This document shows positions 7,723-14,989 of a stretch of 36,325 nt of DNA, one piece after another. The DNA comes from an uncultured Clostridia bacterium. GTDB lineage: Bacteria > Bacillota > Clostridia > Oscillospirales > Ruminococcaceae. The notes under the pieces are model-generated. The model searched no databases. It was not told the DNA's origin and saw only the letters and a program-made list of their open reading frames with translations. The DNA is taken from assembly GCA_947627005.1 (NCBI GenBank), contig CANQUJ010000019.1, positions 1 to 36,325 of the forward strand, read 5' to 3'. Numbering within the stretch: position 1 is the first letter of the stretch; each line of letters starts with the position of its first letter. Position numbers and translations under genes: made by a program.

Positions 7723-8568
7723 CTATAAATATAAATCCTCTAGTGTCGGCTCTACATTCCGCGCAGTTTTGCAAGGTGCCACTTCTGATATAATTCTTAA
7801 ACGCTCTGCTCCTGCACTATGTTTTAGATTTGCCACAACATAGTTTTTTTCTAAGCTATCGACTTCCTGCCGGGTTACGTCACATTCCCATACAAACGAT
7901 TGAATTGGCTGCAAAATTGTTTCCGCTGAACCTTGATGCAACAATTCTCCATTTTTCATAATCAATATTTCTTTTGCAATGTACTCAACATCGGAGACAA
8001 TATGCGTTGATAAAATTACAATACGGTTTTCGGCCAACGTACTAATCAGATTACGAAATCTGACACGTTCCTTTGGGTCAAGTCCTGCTGTTGGCTCGTC
8101 TAAAATTAAGATTTTAGGATTGTTCAAAAGTGCTTGCGCAATCCCCAGCCGTTGTTTCATCCCGCCGGAAAAAGTTTTGATTTTTACATTCTTTTGTTCT
8201 GATAATCCAACTTTTTCCAATAGCTCCAAAGAACGTTTATGAGCTTTTTGGTGCGGAAGTCCTTTAATTGCTGCAATATACATCAAAAATTTATACGCCG
8301 TAAAGTTTGGATAGTACCCAAAATGCTGTGGTAAATATCCTAAAATATTGCGATACTGTTCTCCTAAATCGTGAATGTTTTTTCCATTGAGCATAATAGC
8401 CCCTTTGGTTTCTGTTTGAACATCACATATCATGCGCATAAGAGTGGTTTTTCCTGCACCATTCGCACCTAATAAGCCATACACTCCATTCGTCAAAGTT
8501 GCGTTGAAACACCGTACCGCTTTCTTTTTTCCATACTCTTTAGAAAGATTCTTTATTGTAAGTTCCAT
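7723..8568 (-). CDS. ABC transporter ATP-binding protein
   Basis: 281 residues with GANGAGKTT (Walker A, residues 34-42), a Q-loop in GYLPQHFGYYP, signature FSGGMKQR, Walker B ILILDEP, D-loop GLDP and the switch His in STH. This is the layout of ABC-2 type export ATPases. It is the last gene of a minus-strand trio (sigma factor, membrane protein, ATPase); its start overlaps the membrane protein's end by 16 nt. No further permease follows: the gene ends 25 bp from the epimerase stop, so the operon may be cut off here. Codon use is clearly more AT-rich than the flanking helicase or PepF genes, suggesting acquisition. Substrate unknown. Confidence 0.9.
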   Translation of the reverse strand: MELTIKNLSKEYGKKKAVRCFNATLTNGVYGLLGANGAGKTTLMRMICDVQTETKGAIMLNGKNIHDLGEQYRNILGYLPQHFGYYPNFTAYKFLMYIAAIKGLPHQKAHKRSLELLEKVGLSEQKNVKIKTFSGGMKQRLGIAQALLNNPKILILDEPTAGLDPKERVRFRNLISTLAENRIVILSTHIVSDVEYIAKEILIMKNGELLHQGSAETILQPIQSFVWECDVTRQEVDSLEKNYVVANLKHSAGAERLRIISEVAPCKTARNVEPTLEDLYL

Positions 8569-9323
8569 GCTGATTCTCCTATCATTTTTTCATGCTTCAA
8601 ATAGTTCCGTACCGTTTTCCCTAATAGGGCAAGTGAAAAGAAATAAAAGGCAGCCCAGCCCCATAGCATTGATGTTTCAAAAAGAACATCCTGTTTCAAA
8701 ATAATTGAAAATATGACTGCTATACAAATCATACATACAAATAAATGGTAGGAAATTTGCCCCTTTTCATTTTTCATAATTGTCAAGAGATAGCAGGTAC
8801 AGGAAACATTAAATGGAACCAGACCATACAAAATTACTTCGATTATGGATTGTTGGTAATACAAACTTGTTATTACTAAAACAAATGTTATCAAGAACAA
8901 ATCGGCTAAACCAATGATTAACATACGACAAGCAGTAATCTTCACCAACTGGCAGCGGCTGGATTGTTCTATTTCCCACATATCGTATATGTTACTTTTA
9001 GAAACCTCCCGAACTCCCACTAACACGATTAACGGAATAATGACCACAAGTGCTATCAAAGGATATTGAAAGGAAACATTCCAATGCCCGAAAAGACAAA
9101 CCAGTAGAATAGCTATGGCAAACAATACTATTTGAACAAGCCAAAAAGAGAGAGGAAGATACTGTAATTGACTTAGTAAAACACTCTGCAAAGAATCATT
9201 GTTAAATTCAGCACTGTCCATGTACTTTTTCCCGGCCGAAATCAATTCATTCATTTTGTTTTCGGGTATAGCAGGTGTATCATAAAGCTGTAGCCATTCT
9301 TGAATATCATTATTTTTTTTCAT
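8553..9323 (-). CDS. Polytopic membrane protein of a sigma factor/ABC operon
   Basis: 256 residues: a ~70-residue soluble N-terminus (NDIQEWLQLYDTPAIPENKM) followed by about six hydrophobic segments in two groups of two to four. No catalytic motif seen. ATG 9323 overlaps the sigma factor stop in ATGA. By position it is either the membrane partner of the ATPase or an anti-sigma-type sensor for the sigma factor. The short N-terminal domain before the membrane part fits either. Function not known. Confidence 0.7.
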   Translation of the reverse strand: MKKNNDIQEWLQLYDTPAIPENKMNELISAGKKYMDSAEFNNDSLQSVLLSQLQYLPLSFWLVQIVLFAIAILLVCLFGHWNVSFQYPLIALVVIIPLIVLVGVREVSKSNIYDMWEIEQSSRCQLVKITACRMLIIGLADLFLITFVLVITSLYYQQSIIEVILYGLVPFNVSCTCYLLTIMKNEKGQISYHLFVCMICIAVIFSIILKQDVLFETSMLWGWAAFYFFSLALLGKTVRNYLKHEKMIGESAWNLQ

Positions 9324-9868
9324 ACATTATCGCCTCCTTTGAAATCATTAAGGTATCGCTCTATTTTTTGCAATCCCTGTCTTAGCCTTGATTTTACGGT
9401 GGGAATATTTGACTTTGTGATTTTTGCAATCTCCCGTATTTTCAAGTTGTGGTAAAAGCGCAAAATGATAACTTCTTTCTGATAATCTGGCAATGAAAGG
9501 AGTGCTTTACGGACTTCTGCTGTGTTTTCATTTTCTATCATTCTTTCTAAAGCACTTCTTGTATCATCTGTAATATCCAAAGTGTTTAAGTCTGTGTATA
9601 TGGGCTTCGCCTTTTTGAAATAGTTATTACAGGTATTTGCGGCGATAGTTAGTAAGTAATTTTGAAACTTTCCCAACATACGGACAGCATGAATATTTTC
9701 TAACAATTTCAAAAATACGTCTTGTGTAATATCTGCTGCGGTGTCTGTATCTCCATTTAATCTACGGTAACAAAACTGATAGATTAGTCCGTAATATTTA
9801 CGGACTAATATGTCAAATGCTTCCGTATCGCCCGCTTGGATTTTTTTAATCAGTACAAAATCTTCGAT
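9320..9868 (-). CDS. ECF-type RNA polymerase sigma factor with a non-standard start (ATC)
   Basis: The frame first meets ATG at 9712, but the preceding 52 codons read as sigma region 2: IEDFVLIKKIQAGDTEAFDI, then LVRKYYGLIYQFCYRRL and AADITQDVFLKLL. The C-terminal part has region 4: ALLSLPDYQKEVIILRFYHN and a helix-turn-helix IREIAKITKSNIPTVKSRL. The full length of ~182 residues is normal for ECF factors. In front of ATC (9868-9866) is AAGGCGGTGA at the right spacing, and TGA lies in frame 9 nt upstream, so translation should begin at this ATC or weakly at CTG 9853. A lost ATG (G-to-C) is the simplest view. The two downstream genes overlap and are probably autoregulated with it. Confidence 0.8.
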   Translation of the reverse strand: MEDFVLIKKIQAGDTEAFDILVRKYYGLIYQFCYRRLNGDTDTAADITQDVFLKLLENIHAVRMLGKFQNYLLTIAANTCNNYFKKAKPIYTDLNTLDITDDTRSALERMIENENTAEVRKALLSLPDYQKEVIILRFYHNLKIREIAKITKSNIPTVKSRLRQGLQKIERYLNDFKGGDNV

Positions 9869-10052
9869 GTTGTGTCACCGCCTTCCCTGTATAAAACGTC
9901 TTACACTATATAATAACAACTGATTATGCAAAAGGATTTAAGATTGGAGAAATTTTTTTCAAAACTTCAATTCTTATCGCCAATGCAATAGAATACAAAT
10001 CCAGAATGGCGCTTTTGGGGTACGGAATGGTAGGCTGCTGTCTATCAAATTC

Positions 10053-11804
10053 TTGTGTGTTACTTTATGGCACATGAGCATTATCTCCGGGATTATCTTT
10101 TTGCTTGAATTTAAAGTCGGCGACACCGAGTATCGCAAAACCACTGAGGATCAAGTGATGGACTATGCTTTAGATCTTAAATATTTTCACGAGGTAAGTT
10201 CAGACAAGTACATAGTCCCGATAATAGTTTCTACAGAAGCCGAAAGCGTGCCTAATGATTTATCAGTTATGCACGATAATATTATGTCTGTACTGAAATC
10301 CAATAAGCATAATATCGGATTGAACATAGAAAAATGTCTTAATAATCTGCCGGTCAATTCAATGAAAATGGATGAGTGGATAAACTCGCGCTATGCGCCT
10401 ACGCCGACTATTATTGAAGCGGCTCAGGCCCTTTACAGAAATCATTCTGTAGCCGATATTTCCAGAAACGACGCAGGAGCTGAAAATCTGACTGCTATGA
10501 CAAACGCAATCAATACGATTATTGATGACTGCAAAGAAAACGGGAAGAAAGCAATATGCTTTGTAACAGGCGTTCCCGGCGCGGGCAAGACGCTTGCCGG
10601 ATTAAATATTGCCAACGCAAGACATCAATTTGACACCGATGAACATGCAGTATTTTTGTCGGGAAACGGGCCGCTGGTTGACGTGCTACAAACGGCCTTG
10701 GCAAGAGATAAGGCAAAACGCGAGGGTATAACAATTTCCGACGCTCTAAGAGAAACGAAATCCTTTATACAGATTATCCATAAATTTAGAGACGAGGCGC
10801 TTACGATCGACAGCCCGCCTATTGAGAAGGTGACCATTTTTGATGAGGCTCAAAGGGCGTGGGACGCAGACGCTCTAAGCGATTTTATGAGCAGAAAAAA
10901 GGGCGTAGCAGGCTTTAATCGCTCTGAACCTGATTTTTTGATTAACATAATGGACCGTCACCAAGATTGGGCAGTTATAGTTTGTCTTGTCGGCGGAGGC
11001 CAGGAAATTTATACGGGCGAGGCGGGAATTGAAGATTGGTTTAGAACCTTGAGCAACGGTTACCAAGACTGGCGCATATATCTGTCGGACAAAATGGTTG
11101 ATTATGAATATGTAGGTAATTCGACTATAGATGAATTGTTAGGCGGAAGAAATTATTATGTCGAGCCGGCGCTTCATTTGGGAGTTTCCCTGCGTTCCTT
11201 CAGAAGCGAGCGATTGTCCGATTTTGTTAAGGCTCTGCTTGATAATCAACCCGAGAGCGCGCACGAAATATATCAGGAACTGCATGAGTCTTACCCGATT
11301 GTTTTAACTCGCGATCTTGAAAAAGCGAAACAATGGGTAAAGAGCATGTCCAGAGGAAATGAACGCTATGGTTTATTGGCAAGCTCGGAAGGCAAGCGGC
11401 TTCGCGGAGAAGGTATATGGGTGCCTTCGGATATAAATCATGTCGGCTGGTTTTTAAACGGAAAGGATAATGTTGACTCATCATATTACCTTGAGATCGC
11501 TGCATCAGAATTTAAAGTTCAGGGTTTGGAAATTGACTATGCTCTTTTGGCTTGGGACGCAGATTATCGGTATGAGAACGGTCAATTTAGCTGCTATCGT
11601 TTTAGAGGAGCGAACTGGAACCACATTAACACCGAGTCGAAAAAAAGATATTTAAAAAACACCTATAGAGTGCTTCTGACCCGTGCCAGGCAAGGACTTG
11701 TTATTTTTATTTCCCGCGGCGATCCCAAAGACGCCACCCGCCTTCCGGAAATGTATGACGGAACGTATGAATACTTTATGCGGATGGGGGTAGAGGAAAT
11801 ATGA
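10053..11804 (+). CDS. DUF2075 (Schlafen-group-3-like) P-loop ATPase, missing its N-terminal part
   Basis: 583 residues. FLLEFKVGDTEY near the N-terminus is the restriction-endonuclease-like fold segment of DUF2075 proteins, and the usual ~70 residues before it are absent. Then come a P-loop (GVPGAGKT, residues 173-180), IFDEAQRAWD (Walker B), VGGGQEIYTGEAG, and a C-terminal helicase motif VI region ending YRVLLTRARQGLVIFI. Similarity seems to begin around ATG 10074 (MSIISGIIFLLEF); the upstream 150 bp look unrelated. I read this as a gene whose 5' end was replaced when the sigma/ABC segment arrived. No good ribosome site is seen at either start, so expression is doubtful. Family role is unsettled; some members neighbour defence genes. 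Confidence 0.8.
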   Translation: MCVTLWHMSIISGIIFLLEFKVGDTEYRKTTEDQVMDYALDLKYFHEVSSDKYIVPIIVSTEAESVPNDLSVMHDNIMSVLKSNKHNIGLNIEKCLNNLPVNSMKMDEWINSRYAPTPTIIEAAQALYRNHSVADISRNDAGAENLTAMTNAINTIIDDCKENGKKAICFVTGVPGAGKTLAGLNIANARHQFDTDEHAVFLSGNGPLVDVLQTALARDKAKREGITISDALRETKSFIQIIHKFRDEALTIDSPPIEKVTIFDEAQRAWDADALSDFMSRKKGVAGFNRSEPDFLINIMDRHQDWAVIVCLVGGGQEIYTGEAGIEDWFRTLSNGYQDWRIYLSDKMVDYEYVGNSTIDELLGGRNYYVEPALHLGVSLRSFRSERLSDFVKALLDNQPESAHEIYQELHESYPIVLTRDLEKAKQWVKSMSRGNERYGLLASSEGKRLRGEGIWVPSDINHVGWFLNGKDNVDSSYYLEIAASEFKVQGLEIDYALLAWDADYRYENGQFSCYRFRGANWNHINTESKKRYLKNTYRVLLTRARQGLVIFISRGDPKDATRLPEMYDGTYEYFMRMGVEEI

Positions 11805-12066
11805 GGTGCGGATTTTAGAATGTTGACAGCGCAGTAAAAAAGATCCTGCTGCCGGTAACATTGGCAACAGATCTTGGCGCAGTTCCTTCGGATTTGGCAG
11901 GCCGCTTCAATCTTATTTTTATCAAAGTGCGGAGGACGCTGTATTCAAGGCACTCGTGTTGAATAAGGCACTATATCTCTTTTATTTTACTTATGAATAA
12001 TCAAGTAATCCCCGCAAAATCTGCAATATAACAGATAACGCGGGGATTTTCTTTTGAAAGCTGAGA
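11805..12066. other. Non-coding gap with a possible gene remnant and one terminator
   Basis: No full gene seen. A start-less open frame (about 11830-11999) reads like coding sequence near its end (SYFYQSAEDAVFKALVLNKA) but I cannot assign it. A strong stem-loop lies at 12007-12048. The stretch is best read as accessory debris between the DUF2075 gene and the mobilisation remnants. Confidence 0.35.
12007..12055 (+). terminator. Intrinsic terminator-like hairpin
   Basis: AATCCCCGC (12007-12015) pairs with GCGGGGATT (12040-12048), followed by a T-rich run (12047-12055). The loop holds a second pairing, ATCTG with CAGAT. Probably ends transcription from the DUF2075 side. Confidence 0.6.
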
Positions 12067-12207
12067 TTAAATTGCTTGAGGTTTCTGTGACCGTTTTTTC
12101 TCTTTTCCAAGAATCCTATTCAAATTCCCCTTAACATTTTCCACCTCTTTGAGCCGATTATTAATCCGCTCGCGCTCGGCATACAGCCTATTCTGTTCAG
12201 TCATCAT
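12067..12207 (-). CDS. 46-residue charged ORF, possibly the tail of a lost relaxase
   Basis: ATG 12207 follows AAAGGAAAAA at a fair distance. The peptide is highly charged and helical (MMTEQNRLYAERERINNRLK, then EVENVKGNLNRILGKEKK) and ends in TAA. It lies on the same strand as, and downstream of, a MobC remnant, where a relaxase gene would be expected. It could be the C-terminal end of such a relaxase or a small gene of its own. No domain recognised. Confidence 0.35.
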   Translation of the reverse strand: MMTEQNRLYAERERINNRLKEVENVKGNLNRILGKEKKRSQKPQAI

Positions 12208-12436
12208 TTTTTCCTTTCTGCTTGTAAACATTCAGACCATCCTACTTTTTCTCGCTGTAATACTCCATCAAAGCTTTTCTCGTCTCAACAACAAGTACGC
12301 TGAATGCTTTTCGCGGAAGGTAGGCTTATTTTTTTATGCCGGAAAATTTCACATTGCATTACTGCAAAATCACCTTCTCATAAGTCGGGCGGGGCAGATA
12401 ATTTAAGAAATCGTTCTGTCAAAGGCGCTCTTACAG

Positions 12437-12670
12437 CTATGATTTTAGTAACTGCCACACGTCCTCCATTCTGCTTTTAAGCTCGGCTACATCTTCCGAA
12501 AAAGCTCTGCCGGTTTCGTTTATCCTCTTGCAAATCTGATTGATGTTGACCCCGATTTTGTTGACCTCGACTGCAAGTTTTCTCTGCTCTGAGTAGTCAA
12601 CCTTTATAATATAGCCTTCGACAGCGATTTTCGCCAGCTCAATATCAAAATTTTGAATTATTTTCCTCAA
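12437..12670 (-). pseudogene. MobC-type relaxosome protein, C-terminal remnant
   Basis: 77 residues from TTG, with no ribosome site. The segment KLAVEVNKIGVNINQICKRI followed by NETGR and AELKSRMEDVWQLLK matches the conserved C-terminal half of MobC mobilisation proteins (INKIGVNINQIA..). Two codons upstream of the TTG the frame reads VYLRK, also MobC-like, then a stop. The N-terminal DNA-binding half is missing. Indicates that an integrative mobilisable element or ICE once sat here. It fits the truncated DUF2075 gene and the AT-rich sigma/ABC module to the left. Confidence 0.6.
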
Positions 12671-12826
12671 ATAAACCGCGGATTAGAGGCTATAATATTT
12701 TTGCAGGCGCAAAAGGGCGAAATTCGGCGATAATTTTGCTGCCGCCGAGCCCGCGCCTATCGACTATCGAGCTGCGACAGAATATATAATGAAAATGCAA
12801 GGCATTTTAATAAAGGAGTGTCAAAA

Positions 12827-13015
12827 ATGAAGGGTATTACCAGTGATCAGGGCAGACAGACCCTTGAGCAATTCAAGATGGAAGCTGCCAACGAGGTCGG
12901 AGTAAACCTCAAGAACGGCTACAACGGCGACCTTACCTCTCGCGAGGCCGGTTCCGTCGGCGGACAGATGGTCAAGAAGATGATCGACGCCTACAAGTCG
13001 GGCAACGTTCGCTAA
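12827..13015 (+). CDS. Alpha/beta-type small acid-soluble spore protein (SASP)
   Basis: 62 residues from ATG 12827, which has AAAGGAG 9 nt upstream; GTG 12818 is too close to that site. Family features: LEQFKMEAANEVGVNL, which contains the germination-protease cleavage region, then GYNGDLTSREAGSVGGQMVKKMI. These proteins coat and protect spore DNA and serve as amino-acid store at germination. A terminator follows at 13031-13054. A CATTTTA box at 12803-12809 with AGAATA 18 nt before it resembles a sigma-G promoter, but it would place the start inside the ribosome site, so I do not call it. Confidence 0.93.
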   Translation: MKGITSDQGRQTLEQFKMEAANEVGVNLKNGYNGDLTSREAGSVGGQMVKKMIDAYKSGNVR

Positions 13016-13030
13016 CCGTTTAAGCACGAA

Positions 13031-13054
13031 AAAGCCGAGGGCGACCTCGGCTTT
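13031..13054 (+). terminator. Terminator-like hairpin after the SASP gene
   Basis: AAAGCCGAGG (13031-13040), loop GCGA, CCTCGGCTTT (13045-13054). Perfect 10-bp stem; the T run is short. Confidence 0.65.
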
Positions 13055-13080
13055 ACATATTGCAATCGGCGGGGGAGCGG

Positions 13081-13646
13081 CTACCCATCGATCTTAAGCT
13101 CGTCGACGGCCCTCTCGGCCTCTTTTAAAATCTTCTCGACGTTGGCGCCCCAAATGTCAAGCCCCTCGGCGGAGATAAATTCGGTCTTGCCGACGCCGTA
13201 AAAATCCTTCGCGAGTGACGAAACGTAGTCGAACCCGAAGTTTTTAAAGTTCGGCCCGCCCGCGGTCGTGACGTAGTAGAGCTCTTTCGCGCGGCAAAGC
13301 CCCTTCGGAACGCCCTCGTCGGTGTAGTAAAATGTCACGCCGCAGACCGTTATGTTCTCAAGATAGATCTTCAAAAGCGAGGGGAACATCAGGTCCCAAT
13401 ACGGCGCGGCGATAACTATCCGCTCGGACTCGGCGAACCGCCTCGCCTCGAAAAATTCCGGGGCGGAAAAGTTCTTTTCGGCCGAAAGCTCGTCCCTTCG
13501 CCTAAGCCTTTCGGCGTTAAGCGGCAGCAGCCCGCTCTTTTCAAGGTCGATTTCTTCATATTCGCCAAGCCGACAAAGCAGCCGCTTCGCAAGCCTTAGC
13601 GTCCTCGATTCTTCGCGAACGCAGGCGTTTATAAACAGGTTTTCAT
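13081..13646 (-). pseudogene. FMN-dependent NADH-azoreductase/NAD(P)H dehydrogenase family, frameshifted after codon 3
   Basis: The 102-codon frame from ATG 13389 is only the C-terminal part. Reading upstream in the same frame gives a flavodoxin-like reductase: LFINACVREESRTLRLAKRL, then ERIVIAAPYWDLMFPSLLKI, then VTFYYTDEGVPKGL, KELYYVTTAGG and FGFDYVSSLAKDFYG. The natural start ATG (13646-13644) has AAAAGGAGA upstream, but it reads ATG AAA ACC TGT TTA TAA. One extra C (ACC CTG TTT) would restore MKTLFINACVRE. So a 1-nt loss after codon 3 separates start and body. Either a true frameshift or a base-calling error. The family transfers electrons from NAD(P)H through FMN to quinones or azo dyes. 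Confidence 0.78.
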
Positions 13647-13661
13647 TTCAAAATTCTCCTT

Positions 13662-13727
13662 TTAGAAGTTAGAAGATATAAGACAAATCCGACTTCCGAC
13701 AATCTGATTTCCGACAATTTGATTTCC
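13662..13727. repeat. Short-period intergenic repeats (TTAGAAG heptads and a 15-bp tandem repeat)
   Basis: TTAGAAG, TTAGAAG and ATATAAG follow each other from 13662, then GACTTCC and two near-identical 15-mers: GACAATCTGATTTCC (13698-13712) and GACAATTTGATTTCC (13713-13727). Similar seven-base periodic sequence occurs at 29263-29331 and 31788-31836. Confidence 0.6.
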
Positions 13728-13732
13728 GACCT

Positions 13733-14479
13733 CTAATAGGGGCTCTCAAATTCCCTCTCCGCCTTTGCGACAGCTTCTTCAAGGCTCATTCCGCCGAAAT
13801 ACGGCGCGTTAAGGTATCTGCCCGACTTCTTGTCGTCCGCGAAGACCCCGACGACTATGCCGGGGATAGCGCTTTCGGGCGCGTTTGGGGCGGAGGGGCC
13901 GCCGAGGTCGGTTCTGCACCAGCCCGGGTCGGTAAGGTTTATCATAACGTCGGTTCCGTTGACGGTTGAGCCGAGGTCGATCGTGATTTTGTCGAGCGCG
14001 GCCTTGCTCGCCGAATAGCCCGCCTGCTGCGGCTCAAGCCGTATCCCGCTCGTCGTGTTTAAAATCCTTCCGAAGCCGTTTTCAATCATCTTCGGCAAAA
14101 AGTGATACATGATAATCGCGGGGGCTATCGTGTTGATCTTGAAGCTCTCGGTATAGTCGCTTGCCGGCGTTTTGAAGTAGTCGTTCCGATAGGCTATCTG
14201 CATACCCGCGTTGTTCATTATAAGGTCGACTCTGACCCCGAGCGAGTCGATCTCTTTAAGCATCTTTTCGACCGAATCGAGGTCTGACAATTCCGCCTCT
14301 ACCGCGTAAGCCTTGACCCCGAGGGCCTTGACTTCTTCCAAAACCTTTTCGGTGTGACTTAACTTTCGCGAGTGAAGAATAAGGTTGCAGCCGCGCTCGG
14401 CCATAAATTTCGCGGTAAGATATCCTATCCCGCGGGCGGCGCCGGTTATAAGCGCCCATCTTCCTTCAACGTTTACCAT
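13733..14479 (-). CDS. Short-chain dehydrogenase/reductase
   Basis: 248-residue classical SDR: cofactor motif TGAARGIG at residues 12-19, NNAG at 89-92, catalytic Ser 144, Tyr 155 and Lys 159 in YSASK, then DPGWCRTDLGGPSAP. ATG 14479 has AAGGAGGAAG upstream. It uses NAD(P)H to reduce or oxidise a small carbonyl or alcohol; the substrate cannot be told. It probably shares a transcript with the small membrane protein gene just upstream on the same strand (12-bp gap). Confidence 0.9.
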   Translation of the reverse strand: MVNVEGRWALITGAARGIGYLTAKFMAERGCNLILHSRKLSHTEKVLEEVKALGVKAYAVEAELSDLDSVEKMLKEIDSLGVRVDLIMNNAGMQIAYRNDYFKTPASDYTESFKINTIAPAIIMYHFLPKMIENGFGRILNTTSGIRLEPQQAGYSASKAALDKITIDLGSTVNGTDVMINLTDPGWCRTDLGGPSAPNAPESAIPGIVVGVFADDKKSGRYLNAPYFGGMSLEEAVAKAEREFESPY

Positions 14480-14491
14480 TCGTCTTCCTCC

Positions 14492-14854
14492 TTAATAAAA
14501 TACATAAAATCTGAACATATACGTCATTATAAGCCGCAGGGCCGAGGGCAGAACAAAGCAGGCTATCCCGGTTATCATCGCGGCCGAATAGGGCAGGTTT
14601 TTGCGGTGGATCCCCGCCGCTCTGACTATCATAAATATCCCCGCTCCGCGAAGATAATTGACGAGCTCGGCGATAAATCTGTATACATTCAACCCCGCGT
14701 TTTCGTATCGCATATAAAAGGGCAGCGCGAAATTCATCGCCCTAAGCGAGCCCAATATCGCAAATTGTTCGATCGAAGAAATAATCGCAAGCGCGATCGC
14801 CACCGCGAATGCGAAGAATATGGTCTGTTTTTGGTCGTCTAAGTTCATCTTCAT
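14492..14854 (-). CDS. Small membrane protein, unknown
   Basis: 120 residues from ATG 14854, chosen because AGGAGGTG lies 6 nt upstream; the longer frame (from 14905) would start inside the promoter. Three hydrophobic stretches: FFAFAVAIALAIISSIEQFA, GLNVYRFIAELVNYLRGAGI, and ITGIACFVLPSALRLIMTY. No family recognised. Faces PepF across a divergent promoter region and precedes the SDR gene. Confidence 0.7.
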   Translation of the reverse strand: MKMNLDDQKQTIFFAFAVAIALAIISSIEQFAILGSLRAMNFALPFYMRYENAGLNVYRFIAELVNYLRGAGIFMIVRAAGIHRKNLPYSAAMITGIACFVLPSALRLIMTYMFRFYVFY

Positions 14855-14873
14855 ATAAAACACCTCCTGCATA

Positions 14874-14902
14874 ATTTTAACATTTCGCCGCATATTTGTC
14901 AA
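14874..14902 (-). promoter_or_regulatory. Sigma-A promoter for the small membrane protein and SDR genes
   Basis: On the minus strand TTGACA (14902-14897), 17-nt spacer, TAAAAT (14879-14874). The start of transcription would fall at the ribosome site, giving a very short leader. Confidence 0.55.
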
Positions 14903-14927
14903 CAATAAGCGCGAATCGCAAAAAGGC

Positions 14928-14956
14928 TTTACAAATTCGAGAAAATGTGGTAATAT
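14928..14956 (+). promoter_or_regulatory. Sigma-A promoter for pepF
   Basis: TTTACA (14928-14933), 17-nt spacer, TAATAT (14951-14956), 34 nt before the pepF ATG. Confidence 0.65.
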
Positions 14957-14989
14957 AGACTAAAATTTTTTACCGAAAGGGAGATAATT

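Noticed and set aside
9900-10080. Start-less open frame ahead of the DUF2075 gene
   Set aside because: It shows no similarity to the missing DUF2075 N-terminus and has no start codon; probably chance.
12149-12406. 85-codon forward frame in the accessory gap
   Set aside because: No ribosome site, odd composition, and opposite to a more plausible small frame on the minus strand.
12803-12809. Sigma-G promoter for the SASP gene
   Set aside because: The boxes fit loosely, but the transcription start would fall within the ribosome site.
13662-13727. CRISPR-like array
   Set aside because: Units are 7 or 15 bp with no spacers and no cas genes nearby.
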